From Acidobacteriota bacterium (GTDB taxonomy: Bacteria > Acidobacteriota > Polarisedimenticolia > Gp22-AA2), in NCBI GenBank assembly GCA_016177515.1, contig JACOUZ010000142.1:1-8519 (forward strand): DNA of 8,519 nt, in the 5' to 3' direction. The position numbers and the translations under genes were made by a program. Positions 1 to 8,519 of the stretch are shown here, in pieces. The notes under the pieces were generated by a model. That model did not search any database. It was not told the DNA's origin and saw nothing but the letters and a program-made list of their open reading frames with translations. How positions within the stretch are numbered: the stretch's first letter is position 1; each line of letters starts with the position of its first letter.

Positions 1-239
1 ATGACCAGGACGCTCCCCTGCCGTTTTTCCCGCATGAGGCGCACGACCTTCGAGACGGGGTCGCCCGGGGCCACCGTCAGGGCGGGAGCCGGGGACAGCG
101 CGCGCAGCGGCGTTTCCATGATGGTCCGCTGCAGGCCGCTCTTGGGCGCGGGGATGTCGATCGAGCGCAGATCCTGGCCGCAATGATCGCAGGCGTCCAC
201 GCCGCCGATGTTGTCGTGGCCGCAATCCGGGCAGGTCAT
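1..239 (-). CDS. Zinc-ribbon plus CBS-domain protein (C-terminus beyond window)
   Basis: Reading leftward from an ATG at 239, the frame stays open to the window edge (79 complete codons), so the gene is 3'-truncated here. The N-terminus has a compact zinc-ribbon signature with cysteine pairs at residues 3/6 and 17/20 (CPDC and CDHC). After a short linker, a CBS-like segment begins near residue 41, with the hydrophobic strand of the motif MREKRQGSVLV at 69-79. That motif closely parallels MRENGVGCVLV in the CBS protein at the other end of this operon. CBS pairs usually bind adenosine nucleotides and act as energy sensors; the ribbon may bind a partner protein or nucleic acid, which is inference. 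The start is supported by AAGGA five bases upstream and GGGAGG a little further away. It lies 38 nt downstream of korB on the same strand and is probably the operon's fourth gene. The number of CBS repeats cannot be seen. Confidence 0.85.
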   Translation of the reverse strand, partial: MTCPDCGHDNIGGVDACDHCGQDLRSIDIPAPKSGLQRTIMETPLRALSPAPALTVAPGDPVSKVVRLMREKRQGSVLV

Positions 240-277
240 CTTCGTCCTTACCTCCCGCGTGGAATCGCGCCGGTCCC

Positions 278-1309
<1,032 letters not shown>

Positions 1310-1314
1310 GGCCT

Positions 1315-3174
<1,860 letters not shown>

Positions 3175-3186
3175 GGTGTCTCTTGT

Positions 3187-3192
3187 CTCCTC
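3187..3192 (-). promoter_or_regulatory. Ribosome-binding site of korA overlapping the CBS gene stop
   Basis: On the minus strand GAGGAG lies here, sharing bases with the TGA stop (3193-3191) of the upstream CBS gene. It is 12 nt before the korA GTG. The overlap suggests that ribosomes ending on the CBS gene help initiate korA. The spacing is longer than ideal, so AAGAGA nearer the start may contribute. Confidence 0.5.
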
Positions 3193-3658
3193 ATCCGCCT
3201 TCGGGAGTCTGGAAAACCTGGTCCAGCCTGGGCGGCAGGTTCACGACCTCCGCCGGGAAATGCTCGGCCACGTAATTCACGATGTCCCGGGCGGCGATCA
3301 TGCCGGCCCTCCGGCCACGCTCGTCCAGGAGCGGAATGTGCCGGTAGCCCCGCTCGGTCATCATCCTGACCGCGTCTCCCAGGCAGTCCGTCCGTCTCAG
3401 GGAGGCGGGATTGGAAGTCATGAACCGGTCGACAGGCTCGCTCTCGCTGATTCCGCTGCCGATCAATTTGTTAAGAACGTCCCTCTCAGTGAAGATGCCG
3501 ACCACGCGCTCCCCGTCGCACACGAGGACGCAGCCGACCCCGTTCTCGCGCATGACCCCCAGGGTGATCGCCAGGCTTGTCCCGCGCGGCACGCAGGCGG
3601 GGTCGGAGAGGGACAGGCTCCCCAGACGGGCGTCCCGCAGGGCTTGTTCGATGGTCAT
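3191..3658 (-). CDS. Two-CBS-domain protein, first gene of the kor operon
   Basis: With the ATG start at 3658 this is a 155-residue soluble protein made almost wholly of one CBS (Bateman) pair. CBS1 spans about 18-68, with MRENGVGCVLV, VGIFTERDVL and a linker. CBS2 spans about 78-133, with MTSNPASLRR, MTERGYRHIPLLD and GMIAARDIVNYV. The tail after the second domain (FPAEVVNLPPR) resembles that of other small bacterial CBS proteins, from memory. Such pairs typically bind AMP, ADP, ATP or related ligands and regulate a partner. A longer frame opens at TTG 3688, but that codon falls inside a good -10 candidate (3687-3692). The ATG with GGTGAG upstream is therefore preferred. The gene ends 16 nt before korA on the same strand, so it is likely co-expressed and may sense energy charge for KorAB. 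The regulatory link is inference; the domain call is firm. Confidence 0.9.
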   Translation of the reverse strand: MTIEQALRDARLGSLSLSDPACVPRGTSLAITLGVMRENGVGCVLVCDGERVVGIFTERDVLNKLIGSGISESEPVDRFMTSNPASLRRTDCLGDAVRMMTERGYRHIPLLDERGRRAGMIAARDIVNYVAEHFPAEVVNLPPRLDQVFQTPEGG

Positions 3659-3686
3659 CGTGGCTCTCACCGTTGCCAAGACAGGC

Positions 3687-3716
3687 AATATACCCTGTTT
3701 CCGCCACTCTCGGGAA
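3687..3716 (-). promoter_or_regulatory. Candidate sigma70-like promoter of the CBS-kor operon
   Basis: Read on the minus strand, TATATT at 3692-3687 matches the -10 consensus at five of six bases. TTCCCG at 3716-3711 matches the -35 at three of six, with an 18-nt spacer. Transcription would start near 3680, leaving a leader of about 20 nt before the ATG at 3658. This is the most A/T-rich spot upstream of the operon. The poor -35 box keeps confidence low. Confidence 0.35.
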
Positions 3717-3790
3717 GGACGCCTCGCGGCGCGTCCACCGATCCGTCACGCGGTCCCGTCACCTTCGCGGACTTTTTGAGTCCCGCCTGT

Positions 3791-3800
3791 GATATATAGG
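3791..3800 (+). promoter_or_regulatory. Possible -10 element for the plus-strand block
   Basis: TATATA at 3793-3798 matches four of six -10 bases and stands out in GC-rich surroundings. It ends six bases before the ATG at 3805, so transcription from it would give a leaderless or nearly leaderless message. No good -35 box is found at 16-18 nt spacing (GACTTT at 3770-3775 is poor). The call is tentative. Confidence 0.2.
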
Positions 3801-3804
3801 CTCC

Positions 3805-4008
3805 ATGTCGCAGATGAACCGCAGGTCCGCCGGCGCGACCCCCCCGGGGCAGCATCCCCCGTCCGGGCGGCCGGGCCTCGTGCCCTCCGACCCCCTTCCC
3901 GGATGGAAGGCAGTGGTCCAGGCCCTGCTCCTGTTGGGCACCCCGCTTGCCCTTCTGCTGGTGTGCCGGGTCATCCTGCAGAGGTTTTTTCCCGAACTCG
4001 GTTACTGA
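3805..4008 (+). CDS. Small single-pass membrane protein, hypothetical
   Basis: A 67-residue open frame starting with ATG. The first 33 residues are polar and rich in proline, glycine and arginine. They are followed by one clear hydrophobic stretch at about 36-56 (VVQALLLLGTPLALLLVCRV) and a short C-terminal end, ILQRFFPELGY. This pattern fits a single transmembrane helix, possibly a small accessory membrane protein; no family is recognised. It is the first gene on the plus strand, 18 nt before the next probable gene and in the same frame as it, separated by TGA at 4006-4008. There is no strong ribosome-binding site: AGG ends four bases before the ATG. A second ATG four codons in is another possible start. 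The reality of the gene rests on the plausible membrane helix, the divergent position and the A/T island immediately upstream. Confidence 0.5.
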   Translation: MSQMNRRSAGATPPGQHPPSGRPGLVPSDPLPGWKAVVQALLLLGTPLALLLVCRVILQRFFPELGY

Positions 4009-4015
4009 CGCTCAC

Positions 4016-4022
4016 GGGGAGG
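4016..4022 (+). promoter_or_regulatory. Strong Shine-Dalgarno sequence before a non-ATG start
   Basis: GGGGAGG ends four bases before the ATT codon at 4027. It is the best ribosome-binding sequence on this strand of the window, yet no ATG, GTG or TTG lies at a useful distance in the coding frame. It is the main argument for starting the next gene at ATT. Confidence 0.5.
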
Positions 4023-4026
4023 CGAT

Positions 4027-4521
4027 ATTAGCCCCAACCTGGAGCCAGGGCAAGCGAGTGGCCGTGCCGCCGGAGGCCGGCCGTCGATCGGCCGCACTTC
4101 CAAGCTGGTCGCTCATTTCAAGGACGGCCGTGTCTCCAAGGGGTTCTCGCGCGACTTCGACCCCGCCGTGGAATCCTTCCATCTCGTGCGCCGGGAGGGC
4201 CAGGTCGCCGCGTCCCACGAGATTCGCGTCGAGGAACTGAAAGCCCTGTTCCACGTCAAGACCTGGGGGCGGAAGGACCGGCACAGGAACCGGGAGCCGA
4301 ACGGGTTCCCCCGCGCGAAGCGGCCCGGGCGCGCGGCCGCGCCGCCGCTCATCAAGACGGTCCTGGAGTTCTTCGACGGCGAGAAGATCTTCGCCTACAG
4401 CCTCGACTACGACCCGCACCGGCCCGGCTTTTACGTGGTACCGGCCGATCCCTCCGACAACAACCGCACGATCTTCGTGGTCAGCTCGTCCCTGGTCGAC
4501 ATCCAGTTCGTCCGAGAGTGA
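4027..4521 (+). CDS. Tandem DUF6982-like repeat protein with apparent ATT start
   Basis: From the ATT at 4027 this gives 164 residues containing two copies of one short beta-rich module. Copy 1 spans about 26-80, with KLVAHFKDGRVSKGFSRDF, then SFHLV and IRVEELKALFHVKTW. Copy 2 spans about 109-162, with TVLEFFDGEKIFAYSLDYD, then GFYVVPAD and VVSSSLVDIQFV. A basic, proline-containing linker separates them. The pattern (FxDG, a turn, D-[FY]-[DH]P, then a hydrophobic strand) resembles a domain I know as DUF6982, often found with PilZ-type proteins; this is from memory. No biochemical role is established. The only common start codon in frame is GTG at 4168, which would cut copy 1 in half. The frame upstream to 4102 is plainly coding by similarity and G/C third bases. 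ATT at 4027 is preferred because GGGGAGG precedes it; CTG at 4039 is another option. The stop overlaps the next start by four bases. Confidence 0.7.
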   Translation: MSPNLEPGQASGRAAGGRPSIGRTSKLVAHFKDGRVSKGFSRDFDPAVESFHLVRREGQVAASHEIRVEELKALFHVKTWGRKDRHRNREPNGFPRAKRPGRAAAPPLIKTVLEFFDGEKIFAYSLDYDPHRPGFYVVPADPSDNNRTIFVVSSSLVDIQFVRE

Positions 4522-5126
4522 GCGGCGTCTTGCGCGCGCGCGCCCGCCTGGTCGTCGTCGCGATCCTGATCGGCTCCCTGCCCTTCGCCGCGGCACTGGC
4601 CGCGCGCGCGCCGCGCGTGCCGCGCGGCAATCCGACTCTGGTGCTCGCCGGCCCCGGGGGGGAGCGCACCCTCCCCGTGTCCGATCTGGTCTTCGTCCAC
4701 TTCGAGCGCGTCTACTACCAGAGAAGCGCTCCGCGCTCCGAGGACCCGGCCGGGCACCGGATGGAGATCGAGGACCGGCGGCGCGAGTGCCGCTGCCTGC
4801 GGCTGGAGGACTGGTCGAAGGTGAAATTCAAGACCACCCGCCAGATCGAAATCGACTACCCGCCCGGCGACCCCGTGGCCCGGCTTCGCGTGACCGAGCG
4901 CAACGGCCAGGTGCGCGAGCTGCACGCCGACTCGCTGCAGGGCGCATCCGACTCCTTCGCGCCGCGGTTCGCCGCGACGGTGGACGGCCAGCAGCGCGAG
5001 TTCCCGCTCATCCTCGCCGAAGGTGAGAGCTGGCCCGACGAGCGCCTGGTCCGTCTCCTCCTGCAGCGACCGCCGCCGAAGGCGCGGCCCCCGGCGCGCC
5101 GCTCCAAAGATCGTCCCGGGCGGTGA
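4518..5126 (+). CDS. Putative secreted protein, family not recognised
   Basis: A 202-residue protein starting at GTG, which overlaps the previous stop as GTGA, so translational coupling is likely. The N-terminus looks like a Sec signal peptide: basic residues to Arg10, a hydrophobic core at 11-27, and AALA|AR giving probable cleavage after residue 28. The mature part alternates short hydrophobic and charged stretches that suggest beta strands, including TLPVSDLVFVHFERVYY (51-67), KVKFKTTRQIEIDYP (101-115) and RLRVTERNGQVRELHADSL (122-140). Cys91 and Cys93 form a CxC pair. The last 20 residues are proline- and arginine-rich and probably disordered. I recognise no family and assign no function. 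Its 3' end overlaps the next gene by four bases, again as GTGA. It is therefore probably made together with the large membrane protein and acts at or outside the inner membrane. Confidence 0.8.
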   Translation: MSGVLRARARLVVVAILIGSLPFAAALAARAPRVPRGNPTLVLAGPGGERTLPVSDLVFVHFERVYYQRSAPRSEDPAGHRMEIEDRRRECRCLRLEDWSKVKFKTTRQIEIDYPPGDPVARLRVTERNGQVRELHADSLQGASDSFAPRFAATVDGQQREFPLILAEGESWPDERLVRLLLQRPPPKARPPARRSKDRPGR

Positions 5127-8100
5127 CCCGGCCACGCGGCCTTTCCCTCCTGGCCCTGGTGTTCGCCCTCTCCGGGTGTGCCGGCCTCGTCCACGAGGTG
5201 GCCTGGACCCGGTCCCTGGGGCAGAGCCTCGGCAACTCGCTGCAGGCGCTCACGGCGGTCCTGGTCTCCTTTCTCGGGGGGCTGGGCGCCGGCGCGGCGA
5301 TCGGGGCGCGCGCCGCCGGACGCCGGAGCAATCCCCTCACCGGCTATGCCGGACTCGAGGGAGGGCTCGCACTCTACGGATTCGCCAGCCCCGCCGTGGC
5401 CGCCGCCGTTCCGCGGCTTCTCGAGGCCATCGGCCCGGCGTGCGAATCGTCCCTGTCTCTCGCCCTCCTGCGGTTCGGCCTGGCGTGGGCCGTGCTGGCC
5501 GTGCCGGCGCTGCTGATGGGGGCCACCTTCCCCTTCCTGGTGCGCGAGGCGGTCGGAAGCGGCGCGTCATCGGGGAGGGCCCTTGCAGTTCTCTATGGAG
5601 TCAATACCCTCGGCGGGGCGCTGGGGGCGCTCGCGGGCTCGTTCGGCCTGTTGCCCTTCCTGGGGACGCGCGCGACTTTCCTTGCGGCGGGTGTTCTGAA
5701 CGCAACCGCGGCCGGATCGGCGCTGTTTCTGGCCAGGCGTCGCGCCCCCGGCCGGCCCTCCGCGGCGACTTTCATCCAGACGCCGGCTCCGCCGGCGTTC
5801 TCCGCTTCCCCCGCCCCGCGCGGCCCGGTTCCCGCCGTCTTCGCCGGAACGGCGGCCCTCTCGGGCGCGGTGGGCGCCATCCTGCAGGTGGGCTGGACAC
5901 GGGCCGCCACGCTGGCGTTCGGATCGTCCGTGTACGCCCTCGGCGTGACGCTGGCTGCCTACATTCTCGGCCTGGGCGCGGGACCGTTGCTCGCCGGCCG
6001 GCGGCTCTCCCGTCCGGGCGCCGCCCCTGTCGTGGCGGCCGTAGCCCTGGCCGGGGCGGGAGTCTCGTCCCTGTTCCTCGTGCCGGTCCTCGGGCGATTG
6101 CCGATCGTCGCCGCTTGGGTATCCGGGAGGATGGCGCACATGCCGGCCGTGCTGATCGCCGCGCAATTCTCGGTCATGGCGGCTTTGCTGCTCGTCCCGA
6201 CCCTGTGCCAGGGGGCGGCCTTCCCGGCGCTCGCCGCCTGCGCCGCACGGCATCCGGGCGAGGCGCACGCGTCGGCCGGCCGCTTCTACGCCGCCTCGTC
6301 GTGGGGCGCGGTGGCCGGATTCACCGCGGCCGGGTTCCTGGCCCTGCCGCTTGCCGGGATCCGGGCGTCGCTCGTCGCGGCCTCGGTCGCGTCGATGCTG
6401 CTCGCGATCGTGCCGATCATCCTTGATCGGGGGCGCCGGCGCCCGGCATGGGTCGCGGCCTCCTGCCTCCTCCTGGGAGCGATCGTCCTTCCCCTGGCCC
6501 TTCCCGGCTGGGATCCCGATCTGATCTCGGGGGGAGGATTCCTGTACGGCCCGATCTACCGATCCGCTTCGGGGCCCGGAGGCGACCTGGCCGGAGCGAT
6601 CCGCCGCCGTGGCGAGATCCTCCTCTCCCGCGAGGACGGTGTCAGCCTGGTCACCGTGCGCAAAAGTCCCGCGGGCGTGCTGTCGTTGCAGATCAACGGC
6701 AAGACCGAAGCGTCGACCGGCGGCGACCTGAGCACGCAGCTCCTGGCGGCGCACCTGCCGCTCCTCCTGCACGCCGCGCCGGCCGACGTCCTGATCGTCG
6801 GCCTGGCCAGCGGCATCACGCTCGGCGCGGCGGAGCGTCACCCGGTCCGCGGCATCCAGGTGATCGAGATCGCTCCGGCGGTCGGCGAGGCGGCGCGCCG
6901 GTTCGACGACTGGAACGGCCGCGCCCTGGACGACCCCCGCGCGGGAATCGTGATCGACGACGCGCGCAGCCGCCTCCTCGTCCGGCCGCAGCGCTTCGAC
7001 GTGATCGCCTCCCAACCTTCCAACCCCTGGGTCGCCGGGGTGTCGAACCTGTTCACAGTCGAGTTCTATCGGCTGGCCAGGTCGCGCCTCCAGCCGGGTG
7101 GCCTGTTCTGCCAGTGGGTGCAGGCCTACCGCCTCTCGACGGAGGACTTCCGCGGCCTGGTGCGCTCATTTCTCGAAGTCTTCCCGGGGGCGACGCTGTG
7201 GGAGGAATCGCCGGGAGGGGGCGACTATTTTCTCCTGGGCGCGGAGGGGGACGCTCCCCTGGTCGTCGATCCGAGGCACCTGAGCGCCCCGCGGCTGCAG
7301 GAGGCCTGGGACGATCTGCGGCGGGGCGGCATCGGCCGGCCGGCCGACTTGCTTTCCCGCTTCGTCACCGGCCCGGCCGGCCTTAAGGCCCTGGCCGCCG
7401 GGGCACGCCTGCACACCGACGACACCCTCTATCTCGAAACGCGCGCCCCCCTGGCGATGTTCCGCGACAGCCTGCGCGAGCAGATCGCAGCCCTGAGGCG
7501 CGTGCGGCAAGGCGCGCTGGCCGTCCTGCCCGCGGGGATCGCCGCCTCCGATCCGGAGCTGGTGGCAGCCCTCCGTGCGCGCGCCAGGGAGCGTGACGTG
7601 CGGCTCGACATCGCCACGAGCCTCAAGGATGCCGACCTTTGGGGCCTGGGCGATCCCTACCTGGCGGCGGGGCTCGATGCCCTGCGCGCCGGCCTGACCG
7701 CCGAGGCGATCGCGGCCCTGTCGGAGGCCGGCGCCCGCAACCCGGAGAGCGGCACCGCCCCCTATCTTCTGGGCGAGGCCTACCGGACCCTCGGACTCGA
7801 GGACGCGGCGGGCGTGGCCTTCCGGGAGGCGGTGCGGCGGGATCCGTCCCTGTCCCCCTCGTGGAATGCCTTCGGGCGCCACCTGGCCGCCCGCGGGGAC
7901 GCCGGCCGGGCGGCGGCCGCCTTCGAGAAGGCGCTCGCGATCGACCCGCGCCTGGCGGCCGCCCGCAACAACCTCGGAGCGCTGCGCCTGCAGTCGGGGG
8001 ACCTGGCGGAGGCGGAAGACCTGTTCATGGGGGCCCTGCGCGACGACCCGACCCTGGCGGCCGCACACGCCAACCTGGGCGTGCTTTTGAAGCGGCGGGG

Positions 8101-8293
8101 GGATCCGGCGGCCGCCGAGCGGCATTACCGCCAGGCGATCGAGCTCGACGCTCAGAACCTGGACGCCCGCTACAACCTGGCTGTGCTGATGCGGGAACAG
8201 GGGCGGACCGACGAGGCGCGGCGGGAGCTGACGCGGCTGCTCGAGATTGATCCGTCCGATCCCGGGGCGCGGCGGGAGCTCGCGCGCCCTTGA
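5123..8293 (+). CDS. Spermidine-synthase-like membrane protein with C-terminal TPRs
   Basis: A 1056-residue three-part protein. Residues 1-460 form a polytopic membrane domain with two homologous halves: SGCAGLVHEVAWTR (17-30) repeats as SGAVGAILQVGWTR (247-260), and MGATFPFL (132-139) as QGAAFPAL (363-370). Residues about 495-715 form a Rossmann methyltransferase-like domain of the spermidine synthase type, with QINGKTEAST (523-532), VGLASGITLG (559-568), IEIAP (581-585), IDDAR (611-615) and LFTVEFY (643-649). Residues about 845-1046 contain six tetratricopeptide repeats ending in patterns such as ALAIDPRL. Known aminopropyltransferases have an acidic motif (IVDSTDP type) at the catalytic strand; here it reads IASQPSNPW (628-636), so true spermidine synthesis is doubtful. 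The GTG start overlaps the upstream stop. LSGC at 16-19 is part of the first membrane motif, not a lipobox. Such fusions are annotated as spermidine synthase, but their reaction is unknown to me. The TPRs probably bind a partner. Confidence 0.88.
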   Translation: MTRPRGLSLLALVFALSGCAGLVHEVAWTRSLGQSLGNSLQALTAVLVSFLGGLGAGAAIGARAAGRRSNPLTGYAGLEGGLALYGFASPAVAAAVPRLLEAIGPACESSLSLALLRFGLAWAVLAVPALLMGATFPFLVREAVGSGASSGRALAVLYGVNTLGGALGALAGSFGLLPFLGTRATFLAAGVLNATAAGSALFLARRRAPGRPSAATFIQTPAPPAFSASPAPRGPVPAVFAGTAALSGAVGAILQVGWTRAATLAFGSSVYALGVTLAAYILGLGAGPLLAGRRLSRPGAAPVVAAVALAGAGVSSLFLVPVLGRLPIVAAWVSGRMAHMPAVLIAAQFSVMAALLLVPTLCQGAAFPALAACAARHPGEAHASAGRFYAASSWGAVAGFTAAGFLALPLAGIRASLVAASVASMLLAIVPIILDRGRRRPAWVAASCLLLGAIVLPLALPGWDPDLISGGGFLYGPIYRSASGPGGDLAGAIRRRGEILLSREDGVSLVTVRKSPAGVLSLQINGKTEASTGGDLSTQLLAAHLPLLLHAAPADVLIVGLASGITLGAAERHPVRGIQVIEIAPAVGEAARRFDDWNGRALDDPRAGIVIDDARSRLLVRPQRFDVIASQPSNPWVAGVSNLFTVEFYRLARSRLQPGGLFCQWVQAYRLSTEDFRGLVRSFLEVFPGATLWEESPGGGDYFLLGAEGDAPLVVDPRHLSAPRLQEAWDDLRRGGIGRPADLLSRFVTGPAGLKALAAGARLHTDDTLYLETRAPLAMFRDSLREQIAALRRVRQGALAVLPAGIAASDPELVAALRARARERDVRLDIATSLKDADLWGLGDPYLAAGLDALRAGLTAEAIAALSEAGARNPESGTAPYLLGEAYRTLGLEDAAGVAFREAVRRDPSLSPSWNAFGRHLAARGDAGRAAAAFEKALAIDPRLAAARNNLGALRLQSGDLAEAEDLFMGALRDDPTLAAAHANLGVLLKRRGDPAAAERHYRQAIELDAQNLDARYNLAVLMREQGRTDEARRELTRLLEIDPSDPGARRELARP

Positions 8294-8332
8294 GGGCCTT
8301 TCGGCACAGAGCCCGTATCGGGACCGGAGAGG

Positions 8333-8519
8333 TCAGGCAATCGCCAGAAGCGGCGCGTCCTGTCCCTCCCGGCGCGGTGCCTTTCCCGGCAGTCCTCCCT
8401 CCTCGAGGAGGGGCAGGAGCGAGCTGAGCGCCAGCATGGTGCGGATGGGACCGTGGCTGCGCGCCACGCGCAAGGTCGCTCCGTGCCGGGCGGCGTCCTG
8501 AAGGCAGAGCAATAAGGCG
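8333..8519 (-). CDS. C-terminal end of a probable STAS-domain protein (5' part beyond window)
   Basis: On the minus strand, the frame entering from the right edge runs 61 codons to a TGA at 8335-8333. The first 40 residues, including LCLQDAARHGATLRVARSH and IRTMLALSSLLPLLEE, have the layout of the last strand and helix of a STAS domain (anti-sigma-factor antagonist type): an LLxALxxARxxG helix, a xLRVxxxxxxVRxxL strand and helix, then LxxLLEE. After the domain comes a short proline- and arginine-rich tail. The phosphorylatable serine region lies outside the window, so activity cannot be judged. It converges on the large plus-strand gene with a 39-nt gap. Third-position G/C bias supports coding. 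The STAS call rests on a short segment and is moderate. Confidence 0.55.
   Translation of the reverse strand, partial: ALLLCLQDAARHGATLRVARSHGPIRTMLALSSLLPLLEEGGLPGKAPRREGQDAPLLAIA

Larger units (their letters stand above)
3659..3804. other. Divergent intergenic region between the kor operon and the plus-strand block
   Basis: These 146 bases separate the two divergent gene blocks. They hold the candidate minus-strand promoter around 3687-3716 and an A/T island, GATATATAGG, at 3791-3800 directly before the plus-strand start at 3805. Everything between is GC-rich. I see no convincing hairpin, long inverted repeat or riboswitch. Confidence 0.6.

Noticed and set aside
3656..3688. TTG at 3688 as the start of the first CBS protein
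   Set aside because: The extra ten residues are not part of the CBS fold, and the codon sits inside the best -10 element. The ATG at 3658 is the better start.
4012..5135. Minus-strand frames of 194 and 234 codons across the DUF6982-like and secreted-protein genes
   Set aside because: Both lack motifs and plausible translation starts. The plus-strand frames show paired repeats, a signal peptide and coupled overlaps.
5168..5182. Lipoprotein signal (LSGC lipobox) at the start of the large membrane protein
   Set aside because: The cysteine lies in the motif SGCAGLVHEVAWTR, which recurs as SGAVGAILQVGWTR later in the protein. It is therefore a membrane-helix motif of this family rather than a lipid-attachment site.
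5023..6426. A 467-codon plus-strand frame overlapping the secreted-protein and SpeE-like genes
   Set aside because: It is arginine-, glycine- and proline-rich without motifs. The alternative frame has signal peptide, membrane repeats and Rossmann motifs.
5567..7015. A 482-codon minus-strand frame inside the SpeE-like gene
   Set aside because: The composition is dominated by R, G, E and Q in disorder-like runs, with no motif. It lies opposite clearly conserved coding sequence.
8286..8322. Possible bidirectional terminator: GCCC-TTGA-GGGC (8286-8297) and CCCG-TAT-CGGG (8312-8322)
   Set aside because: Both stems are only four base pairs and neither is followed by a proper T-run, so they are expected by chance at this GC content.

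Overview
The window is uniformly GC-rich with strong G/C bias at third codon positions. It is chromosomal in character: no insertion sequences, phage genes, CRISPR repeats, tRNA or rRNA were seen. The gene content is a fused-type 2-oxoglutarate:ferredoxin oxidoreductase, CBS-domain proteins, a protein resembling the DUF6982 type, and a spermidine-synthase-like membrane protein with TPRs. This suggests a GC-rich environmental bacterium of the Acidobacteriota kind. That placement is inference from gene content, not a phylogenetic result.

There are two divergent gene blocks and one edge gene. The minus-strand block (about 3700 down to 1) reads, in transcription order: a small two-CBS-domain protein, korA (fused gamma/alpha subunit), korB (beta subunit with TPP and one Fe-S cluster), and a zinc-ribbon plus CBS protein that runs off the left edge. 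The spacings are 16, 5 and 38 nt, so it looks like one operon. KorAB makes or uses 2-oxoglutarate with ferredoxin as electron partner. The two flanking CBS proteins are natural candidates for adenylate-responsive sensors linked to this enzyme.

The plus-strand block (about 3790 to 8293) starts across a 146-bp intergenic region. It holds a 67-residue single-pass membrane protein, a protein with two DUF6982-like repeats whose start codon is not canonical (ATT is the best candidate), a putative secreted protein with no recognised family, and a 1056-residue protein. The last combines a duplicated polytopic membrane domain, a spermidine-synthase-like Rossmann domain without the usual catalytic acid, and six TPRs. 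The last three genes are joined by 4-nt GTGA overlaps, implying translational coupling. The right edge carries the C-terminal end of a convergent minus-strand gene that resembles a STAS domain.

Most worth following up are the CBS-korA-korB-zinc-ribbon-CBS arrangement, the start-codon problem at 4027, and the probably non-aminopropyltransferase SpeE-like fusion with its coupled partners. None is proven to be a new system from sequence alone.
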